Source: Cryptomeria japonica (lineage: Eukaryota > Streptophyta > Pinopsida > Cupressales > Cupressaceae). Taken from it: a DNA stretch of 64,000 bases. Position 1 is the first letter of the stretch. Each line of letters starts with the position of its first letter. The notes beneath the pieces are model-generated. The model did no database searches, had not been told where the DNA came from, and saw only the letters and a list, made by a program, of their open reading frames with translations. The position numbers were made by a program, and so were the translations under genes. The DNA lies in assembly GCF_030272615.1 (NCBI RefSeq), contig NC_081410.1, positions 220,461,415 through 220,525,414 of the forward strand. Reading direction: 5' to 3'. Below are positions 35,271 through 46,430 of the stretch, piece by piece.

Positions 35271-37589
35271 TAAGATAGTTGAAGAAGCCTGGAAAGATCA
35301 GAATTGGATGAAAGCTATGAAGGAAGAGCTAGATCAAATTGAGAAAAATTGGACTTGGGAATTGGTACCTAGACTGACTAATAAGCACGTATTAGAACAA
35401 AGTGGGTGTTCCATAATAAACTAAACGAGGATGGTCAGGTTGTAAGAAACAAAGCAACATTGGTACGCAAAGGTTACACTCAAGTTGAAAGAATTGATTT
35501 TGAAGAAACTTATTCTCCTGTTTCTAGAATGGAGGCTATTCGAATAAGTTATTTTGCGATATATAAGGATTTCAAAGTCTAGCAAATGGAGGTGAAATTA
35601 GCATTTATGAATGGAATTAAAAGAAGAAGTCTACATTGAACAACCAGAAGGATTCAGGTTATTAGATGATCCAGATGTTGTTTACAGATTGGGGAAGGCA
35701 TTGTATGGATTAAAGGAAGCACCTAGAGTTTGGTATGGAAGGTTAGATAAGTATCTACCGAGTCAAGGTTTTCAAAAAGGGTTTGCTGACAACAATCTCT
35801 ACTTCAAAGTTGAATCAAGTAAGATCTTAATCGTTGTTGGGAAAATGGTGTCTCAACCTTGCATTTACATAAGGTTACTATTTATAGTAAGTTTTCATTT
35901 GGCCACAAAATGGTGCAAAGTTCTCCCCGAAGTTTCTGGTTGGCTAGATAAGCATTCCAGTAAAGTTATGTCGCAAGATCACAACTAGTTTTGAAGATAT
36001 TAAATTTTTTCGTTTTGAAGGGGTCTAATGAAAGGTTTAAATTTGATTTTGAGGACTTTAGAGGCCCTGAAATGACTTAAAAAGTAGGCGTAAATGTCGT
36101 AGTAGTTTACGAGGCAATAGAGCACTTCACGAGATTTCTGGTGTTTCAAACGGTTCATCAATCAGACACATGGTTCACAAGTTATGGCCTCCAAAAGTTT
36201 GTACTCCTGAAATAGGAAACGTAAAATACATCGAACACATAAATGGGTTGTAAAAGGGAGGGACACGTGTTGATGTGTGTTTTAACACGTCATAGGGCAT
36301 CTAGAAGGGAGATAAGATCATCTACACCTTATTGGGTGGTTTTAGCCCATGGTTTTGTAATACCGTTTGACGATTTCTTATATTGTATCTCCTTTATATG
36401 AGGTGCGTGAGATAGAGGTTGTGTGTAAGAGTCTTATGGCTATTGAGTTACCTCTGAATATCTGATTAGTGGTACTCCTACAAAGAGCTTGCTCTCAAGT
36501 ATATTATAATCTATTTTTTGTTGTTGAATAATGTATTGGGCGACTTTAAGAGTGTGGCTTTTTTCTTCTGAAAGGGGTTTCCCCACATAAATCACTGTGT
36601 TATGGTTTGAATGTTATTATACCTATTAATGTTTTATGTAACTGTTGTGATGATTTGAAATTTTTTTGCATTACCCTCCTCTCAAGGTTAGTGTAGGAAG
36701 TTGTTCCGATACTTAACTTCCTTACAAAAGGAATTTAAAATGTCTATGATCGGTGACTTGAATTTCTTTCTTGGATTACAAGTAAATCAAAATAGTAAAG
36801 ACATTTTCATTTCTCATTCAAAATGTGCTAAAGAACTGTTCAAGAAATTTGGATTGGAGAACTCCAAACTAGTAGTGCTCCCATGACTACTGAATGCAAG
36901 TTGACTAATGATGACAAATCCCCTAAGACCAATGCAAGCAAGTATAGATCAATGATTGGAGAATTTTTATATTTGACTAATACAAGACTAGATATCATGT
37001 ATGTTATTTGTCTTGCAGCTAGATTTCAGCAAGAACAAAAAGATTCACATGTTGTTGCAGTAAAAAGGATATTCAAATACTTGAAAGGAATAGAAGATTT
37101 TGGATTGTGGTATCCCAAAGGATAAAACTTACATTTGAAAGCTTATATTGATGTAGATTGGGCAAGAAGTGTTGATGGCAGGAAAAGTACAAGTGGTGGA
37201 CCATTTTTCCTTGGCTAAGTAATAAGTAGGATTCTATATCTTTATCAACTGCAAAAGTTGAGTACATTGCAACTACTTCATGTTGCACTTAGGTACTTTG
37301 GATGAAACAAACATTGAAGGATATTGGCATATTGTTTGATGAACATATATCAATCATGTGTGATAATACACGTGCAATCAATATTTCTAAGAACCCAGTT
37401 TTGCATTCCAGAACAAAGCATATTTCTATTCGGTATCATTTCTTGAGAGAAAAAGTAGTGGATAATGAAATAAAACTTGAATATGTATCTACAAAGAGAA
37501 ATTTACAAATATCTTTAGAAAGTCATTGTGCAAAGATGCTTTTGAGTATCTTCGACAATTGTTACAGGTTATTCCTCTTCCTAGTTTGA
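35271..37589 (+). pseudogene. RT and RNase H of the copia element, split by an LTR insertion
   Basis: RT begins with EEAWKDQNWMKAMKEELDQI and continues with EVYIEQPEGFRLLDDPDVVY and LGKALYGLKEAPRVWY. It stops at SSKILIVV (35834), just before the expected YVDD motif, which is missing. It resumes after the insertion at about 36690 with KEFKMSMIGDLNFFLGLQVN. The RNase H part shows RLDIMYVICLAARFQQ, then a KAYIDVDWA-type Asp and TKHISIRYHFLREKVV. Several stops are present. Confidence 0.85.
35835..36684. repeat. Solo-LTR-like insertion inside the copia RT
   Basis: About 850 bp that interrupt the RT reading frame, starting TGTTGGGAAAATGGTGTC and ending near accctcctctca. The interior is non-coding with promoter-like and cacgtgt words. 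I did not find a matching target duplication, and the RT catalytic stretch at the junction is missing. The insertion was probably accompanied or followed by a small deletion. Confidence 0.6.
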
Positions 37590-37664
37590 ACTAAATATAT
37601 TTGGCAGTGCATTAGTCTAGGATAATTCATGCATATTTCTGTTTGGGATAATGTTTGGGGATTC

Positions 37665-37887
37665 CTCTTAGGGGGAGCATAGTGGTTTCTAATATTTATT
37701 TCTCTCTACCTTTGTCCTTGATGTCAAAGGGGGAGAAGTTTGAGAAGTTTGTGAGCTTGAGAAGTTTGGAAGTACATGGTTTTTCTTTCTAAGGGGGAGA
37801 AGTGTTTGAGAAGTATTTTGAACATGTTGTCGGAGAAATTGTTTGTCATTCATAAATTTTTCCATCAATGACAAAGGGGGAGATTTT
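37665..37887 (+). promoter_or_regulatory. Cluster of four polypurine tracts before the 3' LTR of the copia element
   Basis: Purine tracts built on agggggaga occur near 37670, 37728, 37790 and 37873. The last abuts the 3' LTR. Several copies of this motif before the LTR are characteristic of Sireviruses. Confidence 0.75.
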
Positions 37888-38050
37888 TGCAAATGTGAAG
37901 ATTACTGATGTTTTAGCATGATTGTCATTGATGTCAATGTACTAATTCTGTTTTCCACACTTGGTTGTTGCTCTAGATGTTCAGACTTATTACAGATATA
38001 ATCATGATATGTTAGCATATTGTTGGATATTTCTTGGTTTGGTGGTGGGT
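37888..38050 (+). repeat. Truncated 3' LTR of the copia element
   Basis: It matches the first 160 bp of the 5' LTR (for example ccagatgttcagacttatt-like and tgttggatat) and then diverges abruptly at about 38040-38050. Confidence 0.8.
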
Positions 38051-38960
38051 AAGTGCACCAAGACGGTGAACAAAAAGGGGGGTATAAGTGACCACTTTTT
38101 TTTTTTTCCCTGAAAATAGGTAAACCTAGTAAATCTGAACTTCAGAGATATTTGAACGTGATGCACTCAAAACTAGGAGTTGAGAAAAGAATAAGAATTG
38201 TAGTACTCTGGATCTAGTTTCTAACTACTAAACTTTTTAAAAATTGGATAAGATTAAGAGGGTCAAACCTCTTACGCACGAAAAAATTGTTCCTAATTTT
38301 TTCAGAAAAACATAACATAGCAGTTTTTCGTGTGCTGCACAAAATATATAATTAGATTTAGTATTTTGAAAAACCCTTAGGTAGGATGATAGGTAAGAGT
38401 GAGATCTAGATGTTGTGTATTTTTTTGTAATTTCCCGTTGAGTATTTTTTTTAATAATTTTTTGAAGTGACCACATCCTGCAAATTTGGTACATGTTCGT
38501 GCGCTGGGCATAACTTGCATCAAAATAATAAAAATGCAAACTTTTTTTTTTAAAAGTGTATAGAATCTAGTGTAGAACAATAATATGTAATTTATTTTGA
38601 ATTTGGTCCAGTATATCAAAATTTATTAAAAAAATGGTAGACATATGTCTGTAAGCACTGTCAAGGCACTGGTAAAGAAAATAAAAGTTTACTATGCTAA
38701 TGTTGTCCAAAAATAGAAAAATTTATATGGTTAGAAAACTGAGACGACGTGTGAGATTATGGTGGTAATTTTAGAGATATCCACTTGATCATTTGCAAAC
38801 TTGATGACGACGAAGTCGAGAAATCATGTTGGAAGATAAAAAAGCATGTAAAGGGACAAAAATGGGGGGAAAATGGGCTTGCAAGTCTTAGGGTCGTTTT
38901 CCAACCCTCTTACCAAGCCAAAACCCACACGAGTTTTGAAAAACAAAAAGTACTATTTGC

Positions 38961-38994
38961 AGTTCTACATAACCCGTACGGGTTATGTAGAACT
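38961..38994. repeat. Perfect 34-bp palindrome
   Basis: The left half is agttctacataacccgt; the right half is its exact reverse complement with no spacer. Flanking bases do not extend the symmetry. Confidence 0.97.
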
Positions 38995-39084
38995 AAAACC
39001 ATTATTTTGCATTTCATAAATCTCATACGAGTTATGAAGACATAATAATGTATGCTTGTAAACTTAGCATTTACTACAGATATG

Positions 39085-39196
39085 TATAAGCATACATATA
39101 TAATATGTGTTTATGTATGTATATATGCATATCTATAGATATATATACATATACATACATACTTATATATATACATACATACATATAGATAACTAG

Positions 39197-39240
<44 letters not shown>
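39085..39240. repeat. CATA/TA and GT microsatellites
   Basis: A catacata/tatata stretch is followed by an uninterrupted (GT) run at about 39200-39238. Confidence 0.95.
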
Positions 39241-39241
<1 letters not shown>

Positions 39242-40655
39242 GATGCTCTGCAAAAAGACCCAAAGGTTAGACTGGAACCTGTAGTTGTATAACACACAAA
39301 AACACACAAGAAATAGTTAGTGTTATTCAACCAAGAACTAATCTAAGCAGGCATATCAAAAGAGATACTAAGATCATGCTAACATATTTAACAAATGACA
39401 CAAATGTAAGAAGGCATCTCCAAATGCCTCTTAACATGCTCTTAGCTCCTTCTCCTTTGTTCCTCTCCTCTCCAAGTTCCAAAATAGTGTAGCTCTTAGC
39501 AACTTTTTGCACTATGGATGCTTATGGAGATTCAAGATTGTAAATGATATTAAGCTTATGCTATGCAAGTGTAAAACAAACTAATAAAACATATTATGAA
39601 AAAGAACTAAGATTTATTTTAGTCCAAGATGACAATATATGAGTTATTTATGCTAAATGCTCTCTAAAATTCACTATAGGTTAAATGCATACAAGTTTTG
39701 AGGATCTGAATTATGAAGAAATGGGCTCTATTTATAAGAAAAATGAAGCAATGGATGGTTGAGATTGAGTAATCTCAATAAGGGTCAGGATTGAATGATT
39801 TGAGATCCATGTGAGGGCTTTCAACCCAATCCCAGGATGACAAGTGTCAATGTGAGATAGGTTGAGAGGAGAGGGAATAAGCATTAAATGCTTGACATGA
39901 TCTGAAGGTTAACTTGGAAGTTAAGGTCAAAGTTAGTTGAATGGATAAATTCTTTATTCAAAGAATAAAGTTTTTATCCAATGGATAAACTCTTGTGCAA
40001 GGCAAAAGGGATAACCATGGTCAAAGCAATAAATGCTTGAGGAGACACATGAGTGCAAGTTGAAATAACCATAAATGGTAATGTAAGAGCCATTAGTGGT
40101 TTTGGAAGACTTTGGAGGTTAAAATTGTTGAACACACAAAACATTAAATGTTTTTCAAAGAGTTTGAAGTCTTTGAGAAGTGACTCCAAGTTGCTTAGGA
40201 AAGTGACAATAATTAGGGAATGGATTAGGCTAATTAGGAAGGGGTTAGAAGAATCTAGAAGGGGATTAGATTTGCAAGTGGGTTTGGTGGGTGAGGAGAA
40301 ATAGGATTTTTAAAATAAAATTAATTTATTTCAATAAATGTGTGCAAGTTGCATTTGTAGGAAAATGCAAGTGGGGGGGGGGGGTGATAAATGAATTAAA
40401 TAAATGTTTGATTTAATTTATTTAAAAGAGGAAAAGAGGATTAAATGAAATAAATATGATTTATTTATTTAATTGATTGTGAATTTGGTTTTAATGAATT
40501 AATTAAAATAAATTGAATAATTTATTTAATTAATAAGAGAATGTTTGAAGATGAATTAATTAAATATCAATTTAATTAACTAATGGCTAGTGGATTTTTA
40601 ATCAAATAAATACAAATATTCATTTAATTAAACTGGACAGATTTATGTGACTACA
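39241..40655 (-). repeat. 3' LTR of element B
   Basis: The right end is clear: on the minus strand TGTAGTCACATAAATCTGTC starts at 40655, right after the purine tract. The interior is rich in attaatta words like the LTR of element A and has a G13-type run near 40373-40384. The left end is not certain. TG at 39241, directly after the (GT)n run, is my best guess. The 5' copy needed to confirm it is outside the window. Confidence 0.6.
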
Positions 40656-40672
40656 TTTGCCCCTCTTTGAGA
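40656..40672 (-). promoter_or_regulatory. Polypurine tract of element B
   Basis: On the minus strand tctcaaagaggggcaaa directly precedes the TG of the LTR, as required for plus-strand DNA priming. Confidence 0.7.
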
Positions 40673-40700
40673 CGGTGCGGTTTATCGCATCGTTTCAAAG
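40665..40700 (+). other. Hairpin next to the polypurine tract of element B
   Basis: Stem 40665-40679 pairs with 40686-40700 across a 6-base loop (gtttat). In plus-strand RNA all 15 pairs form, including two G-U wobbles (71 with 94, 75 with 90, last two digits). In minus-strand RNA those two would be C-A mismatches, so the structure favours the antisense-ORF transcript. A second stem-loop (ttcgagagat ... atctctcgaa) lies at 40766-40813. Confidence 0.8.
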
Positions 40701-41222
40701 AAAGAGAAAAATAGGTGCGAAGAAATATGCCCCATAGAATGTAGATTTAATGGGTGGTATGCCCCTTCGAGAGATGGATCGATTTTTTTTAAAAAATTGA
40801 GCGATCTCTCGAAAAAGAATGAAAATTGGCAGGGTGATAGAAGAGAAGAAGTTAGCAACACGAGTGAAAAATAGAAGAAATCAGAGATAAAATGGAGAAA
40901 TGGGAGGCTTAGGAAGTTCACGGGGACCACGGCGGTGAGCGGGGGAAAGTTACGATGACGACGAAGGGTTTAAATGGGGAGAAAGGGGTGAAAACAAGAT
41001 CATTTGTTACCGCGACCAGTGTGAAACTAGAGCTCTTATAGTGACGTTTGAGAGGAGCGAGCAGCAGTCAGGATGCTGGTACCTATTGCAGAGCACCGTT
41101 TCGAGTGAGTCCGTCGATTCCAGTGGCCAGACGACTACGGACCAGTGGTACGCAAATTTGAAATTTTGAATTTCATGCATTTTTGATATGTTTTTTGCTG
41201 AGTCCAAGTTTAGTTAGGACAA

Positions 41223-41535
41223 TAGCGCCGAAACTATGTTTTGGCGCTTTTGTCCAATTAACTAGCGCTTTTGTGCCGCAATGACGCTATTGTGTTGTTG
41301 CTTGAGTGCTTTTGCAAATATTAGCGCTTTTGTGTGTATGTTTAAGCGTGTTTGTTTGTTAAGCGCTATTGAGGGGTGAATTGAGCGCTTTTGTTTTTAA
41401 GTAGCGCTATTGCATAGGTCTTGTAGTGCTTTTGCAATTTTAGCGCTTTTGTAGGGTTGATTAAGCACTGTTGTGATGGTTTTAGCGCTATTGTTAGGGG
41501 TTTAGTGCTATTGTTAGGGGTTTAGCGCTTTTGTT
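41223..41535. repeat. Sixteen-copy array of an AGCGCT(T/A)TTGT motif with 20-bp period
   Basis: Motif starts at about 41223, 41243, 41264, 41283, 41304, 41322, 41344, 41361, 41383, 41402, 41424, 41441, 41463, 41483, 41503 and 41523. The mean step is 20.0 bp. The core (t/a/g)agcgct(t/a)ttg(t/c) is kept with single changes in some copies, while bases between cores are not conserved. The array lies between the 3' LTR and the plant-mobile-domain ORF. Confidence 0.9.
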
Positions 41536-41794
41536 GAGGAAAAATAGATGCCCCAGTGTGTGTGAAAAAATATCCCGATGCCAATGATGGATGGATAGGG
41601 ATGTGAAGTGAGAGTTGTTTTGAACCATAGCAGCCCTAATGAGACTTAGGTCATTAGGATAAATGCCTGATGAAGTCTAGGTGTGCCATGATTGCTTACC
41701 TGTTGAGACCCGAAGATACTTGATCAAAGTATCTGTTGATAGTCTAGGTTTAAACTTAAGAAAGTTTGAAAACAAAACAACTGATGATGATTGA

Positions 41795-43853
41795 TTGATG
41801 CCTATATGCAGGAGGATCTACGTTGTTACAGTTATGTGAGAGACATCCAACGACACAGGGGTTACGGGATCGGCTGGCAAAGGCCGTAATTGATTGCATT
41901 GCAGCGACTGGGCTGTACGATGTGATGCATATGCCCATGATTTAGATGAATCACGGTTTGATTACAGCTTTAACAGAGCACTGACACAGTGAGACTTGCA
42001 CAAGGGGAGATGACAGTGACTTTGGAGGATGTGTGGTGTATCCTTCATATTCCCATTCGGGGTGAGCTAGTCACATATGACAGATCATGGGGGAGTGTAG
42101 CAGTTCAACGATTCTTTGATGAGGACATGTTCATTGATGATGCCTCCATAGCCTGGGAGGAGATCGCGACATTGTATGAGCCATTGCCTGCAGTTTTATC
42201 TGGGATTGTGGGAGGGCTACTGTGTCCTGATAGGCGCTCGCATGGTCTGGTCATTGGATGGGGACAGGTTATAGAGCAGATGATGATGGAGGGGACTCGA
42301 TTTGCCTGGGGACCGTGTGTGTTAGCGCACATGTATCAGGAGCTGCATGAGGTAGCGTACTGTGGGAGAGGCTCGTTGGCAGTAGGAGTGACGCTGCTGC
42401 TCATTTGGGCATAGGAGCACTTACCAGTGACTCGACCAGTGAGTCTTAGATTTTGAGCTATTGATCAGCCTTATATGTTTATGTACAATGGAATGATGAG
42501 CCAGCCCCACCTGGGGAAGTTAGAGTGGTGGCGGCGGGCACTAGAGGATCTTGATGCGGTGATCTGGAGACCTTATCTAGAGTGTGAGCCATGGGAGGAT
42601 GATGCGAAGGCCTTGCCCTACATATTCATGACCCGATTCCTGATTGAGAGGACCTCCTATGATGTAGAGAGACAGGTGTCAAGCAGGGTTTTGAGGCAGT
42701 TTGGATGGCAGCAGGGATTGCCGAGAGGATCAGGAGAGTACACCAGAGTGGTCCAAAAGAGGTATGCATGGGGGCTAGTACTTCCATATGATCAGACATT
42801 GGCAGAGTTTCGAACGCTTCAAGAGAGGCCATGGGATATACGGTCGAGGGTGGTGGATGCTGGGGTGTCAGATGAGTATACACAGTATATGGCAGCTCAT
42901 CCGATTCTACAAACATCCGATCCAGCAGAGCTGATTCCTGCTTTTGAGGATGAGAGGGGATAAAGATGGAGGAGGGGAGGAGGTCGAGGATTGATAATAG
43001 GTGGAGGAGGGAGAGGAGATGGCAGGGGAGGAGGAGGAGGAGATGGTGGAGGTGGCGGATTAGGTGGCTTAGGTGGTCGGGTCCAGTTCAGAGGGAGAGG
43101 CGGATTGCCACTGTGGATATCACAGGGGTCGTTGGTGTCGGGAGGAGTTAGATTAGGTAGCTGAGGTATGGAGAGGGAGATACCGATGGACATAGGGGAG
43201 GGAGCCACTGGAGAGGCACCTATGGAGACAAGGGAGGGAGTGACAAGGGGGGTGATCCTTGGGAGCATATGCTAGCACATTTGCATACTCGACTGATAGC
43301 AGCCGAGACACGGGTAGAGGATCTGGAGGTGGAGGTTGCAGCTAGAGATGTGCAGGTGGAGGATTTGGAGATGGAGGTTGTAGCTAGGGATGTGCAGTTA
43401 TTTGCACGAGAGTTAGAGCTGACTATAGTGCTGCAGGAGAGAGATTAGGCCATGGACAGGTTGAGCCAGTTGCAGGTGAGAGTGAGGGTTTTGGAGGGAG
43501 CACAGGGACATGGCCCATCTATAGAGGCATTGGTGAGGGAGGTACGGAGAGCATGTGAGGAGGTGGCTTATTGGCGGAGCCTGTATGAGCAAGTGGTACC
43601 ATCTAGTCAGCGGGCACTAAGCTATTCACAGATGTGGTAGGCCAGATCAGAGCGATCACAGAGGATGCAGAGCAGTGGGGGTGTGATGGGTCCTCTATGG
43701 AGGGATAGATCAGGGGATGCAGGAGCTAGTGGGGGTTTGATGGGTCCTCCACGGGGAGATAGATCAGGTGGTGCAGTGACTAGTCCTAGAGCAAGGACTA
43801 GTCCTAGAGCAGGTGGTGATGGTGGTGCAGCATCTGGTCAGAGCGGCATTTGA
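41795..43853 (+). pseudogene. Antisense additional ORF of element B: plant mobile domain with glycine-rich and coiled-coil tail
   Basis: It is on the strand opposite the element's own genes, between 3' LTR and integrase. The plant mobile domain (MAIN/MAIL-like) covers about 41810-42960: GLRDRLAKAVIDCI, LAQGEMTVTLEDVWCILHIP, PLPAVLSGIVGGLLCPDRR and the later IWRPYLECEPWEDD and RQFGWQQGLPRGS. In-frame stops at 42412 and near 42453 break it. A Gly/Arg-rich stretch follows (42964-43130), then a heptad-like helix (TRVEDLEVEVAARDVQVEDL, about 43300-43620) in another frame and a Gly/Ser/Arg-rich tail ending at 43853. Host mobile-domain proteins act in nuclear silencing and genome stability. The role in the element is unknown. 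Element A carries the tail of the same ORF. Confidence 0.8.
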
Positions 43854-46430
43854 GAGAGCTTTTTGCATATATGTGTATTTATATTGTTATTTTGGACTAT
43901 GTCTTGGATGGCTCTTGGTAGCCGATTTTGTAGACTTCATTGTACTCTGATACATGAGATGATATATATGAGGAGATCCCATATTTTGATTATATGCATT
44001 TGATATGTATGGATGTTATGCATGATGGTGATTTTATGAGTTTATGCTTAGATGGATACGTGTATATGTATGCTTTTATGAGATGATTCCTATATGCATG
44101 TTTTAATGATGATTTATGATGTTGGATACTGACATATGCATGTAGGTTTATACATGTGTGCATGTTTTGTGGATGTAATGCTTTATGTATGTAATGCCAT
44201 GATGATGATGTATGCTTATGATGATATGGATAGGATCTTTTGTGCTTTCATGTTTGATATAATGATGAGATAATGATATGCAATGATGTTAATGCAAAGA
44301 ACGAATGATTTATGTATGGATATGCATCTAGATGTTTTTAGATGAATGTAATATGGATGAACAAATGTAAAGTACAAATGTTTATATGATGATGTCTAAA
44401 TGAATGCATACGTATAATGGATATATAAAATGGTATGAACCAATGTTTGGAGACAAATGGTTTTATGATTCTAAATGCCTAAATATGATTAAGTAAAATG
44501 ATAATGTGATGATAATGCAACTTATGGTTTTAATAACTGCACCTTAATGCAATTAAAAAGGATAATGAATGCAATGTAAATGAACCCTAAAATGAGCATA
44601 ATAAGACACTTAATAATGGATGAATGAATGCACCTTTTAACTAATGAATAGATAAATGAATGTATGCAATGATAAATGATAAAGGATGGTAAGTGAGGAT
44701 TGGTAACTGACACTGGATGAATGCATAATAAATGGTTAATACAATCAAGGACAATTTGATCATATGAATGAATCTAATCATCATGATTATGCAATGATGC
44801 AAATGATATAAGAAGACTAATGTCAATAAATTAAATTAACTATATGAAATTTAATTAAAAATGACATGAATGTACTTGATGCAAAATGCAACTAAATGTA
44901 ATGATGAGGATATGATCATGATGAATGCAAGGTATTTGAGGCTTTGCATGATGCATTGATGACGTATCAAAGTACTCGGTCGTGATTGTATCCAAGACCA
45001 GCTCAATTTTCACATAACTGATCAGATTTAAATTTGTTCACATTTGCATACAAAATCACATATATATGAATAAGTGAATGGATGGGCGATATGCAACAGA
45101 ATGCAATATATATACATATGGGATGAAATGGCGATCCATAATGCTTTATTTTTCATCATCGAGCTTTAACATGTTGGAAGAAAATACAAGCATCTTGACA
45201 TAATGATTCAAGATGACCAGAGTATTTCTTACATGGATTTGATATAGCAAGTTAATACAAACAACTTGAAATAATGGGTCAAGTTGACCAGAGTATTGCT
45301 TGCGGAACAGACAAGGATCATCTCCGTTTATGCATGACTTGGATCGTCCTCCTTGATCTTGGGTTGATCATATCTTGAGACAAAAACCTTTATCCAAATT
45401 GGATGAGGAGGAACCAAAGAAGGAGCATTGTTTTTTGTAAGCAAACAGTATATACATAAAGAATAAAGAATATGGATCCTTGGTAATGGTTCATGCTCAT
45501 ATGGTCGAGGTATACGCTATATTTAGAAAGCCATAGTGATCTATGACTGCATTTTGCATAGGATCATGTAGCTTAGTGAACTTCCCACGTAGACACCATT
45601 AGTACATGCCCCAGTACTTCATCGGAATAATGCGTAGATGATACACAAACAATGCAGTAGGAACCTAATACAGATAAACGAATGACTGTACTCATAAATC
45701 AACCAAGTATTTGATAGCTTAACACCATTTTCTTGTCAAAGAAAACATTATTTTGTCTTTGTTTTGGTAAGGAAGGATGCATCCTTGTTGAAGACAGTTT
45801 TTGAGTGTTGATGTTGATTTGTTTGGTTAATTTGGAGAAGTGATCATCGTGCGAGAATTTTTCAATGCTTGTTTGGTATCTGCTTGGATGAGTATGTACA
45901 AGGTGTTGCCCTGTTTTTGATTGATGTTTTATGATGTTTTTGGATTTTGATGATTGTTTTGAATGTTTTTGGGATTTTGCGAGATAGTTTTGAATGAAGA
46001 ACTTAATGAATCACAAAACAATGTAGAATCCACTTCCATCAATAGGTTAAGGGCATTGCCCCCAGTTTAGACATGACTATGAAAAAGCGGGATGCAAGAT
46101 GTATGAAGTACTTTCTTGATTTGCAAATCAATAACAAGCCATGACTTTGGATGGATGGATGAGTGGATGAAATGAATGTGATCGCAACAAGTCTGAAAGA
46201 TAATGTAGCCATATCCTTTACGAGTGGCGCCTGTTTGCCAGGTTTTCACCATCGCACTTACCCAAGGTGCCACCGGAGTGGTTGTTCACCATTTGGATGC
46301 ATGATATTTCTTTACTATTTTGATGTTTTTGTATTTTCTTCAGGTCATTTATCTGGATGTTTGTGGTATTTTTGCCAGTATATATGGGAGCCTGATGCTC
46401 TATGCAGCTTATGTATAAAACCGTTTGAGG
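43854..46430. other. Non-coding spacer of element B between antisense ORF and integrase
   Basis: AT-rich DNA with many tgatgcaa/atgaatg words at 43990-44960, like the spacer of element A. It holds two similar stem-loops at 45191-45215 and 45262-45286. No coding sequence is supported until the integrase C-terminus. Confidence 0.55.
45191..45286. repeat. Two covarying stem-loops with a shared 3' tag
   Basis: The first is CATCTTGA - 9 bases - TCAAGATG (45191-45215). The second is CAACTTGA - 9 bases - TCAAGTTG (45262-45286). Both have 8-bp perfect stems, and the third pair is changed from T-A to A-T with both sides altered. Each is followed by accagagtatt. Confidence 0.85.

Larger units (their letters stand above)
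32011..38050 (+). mobile_element. Rearranged Ty1/copia (Sirevirus-like) retrotransposon, 3' LTR truncated
   Basis: The order on the plus strand is 5' LTR (32011-33123), primer site, gag, zinc knuckle, protease, scrambled integrase remnants, RT, RNase H, a cluster of polypurine tracts, and the first 160 bp of the 3' LTR. This is the copia order, with integrase before RT. Coding is broken by stops, by an internal duplication at about 34210-34870 and by a solo-LTR-like insertion in RT (35835-36684). Because the 3' LTR is cut off near 38050, no target duplication can be tested. Confidence 0.85.
38051..39240. other. Unassigned sequence with palindrome and microsatellites
   Basis: No coding region is recognised. 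A perfect palindrome lies at 38961-38994. TATA/CATA-rich and (GT)n microsatellites fill 39085-39240. The left end coincides with the break in the copia 3' LTR, so part of this may be a filler or another inserted element. Confidence 0.5.

Noticed and set aside
39074-39307. 77-codon frame through the (GT)n and CATA repeats
   Set aside because: It is translated microsatellite (HTHTHT and YIYI runs), not a gene.
42897-43268. Pro-rich minus-strand frame opposite the mobile-domain ORF
   Set aside because: It is the complement of the Gly-rich coding stretch (GGN repeats read as CCN); the plus strand has the recognised domain.
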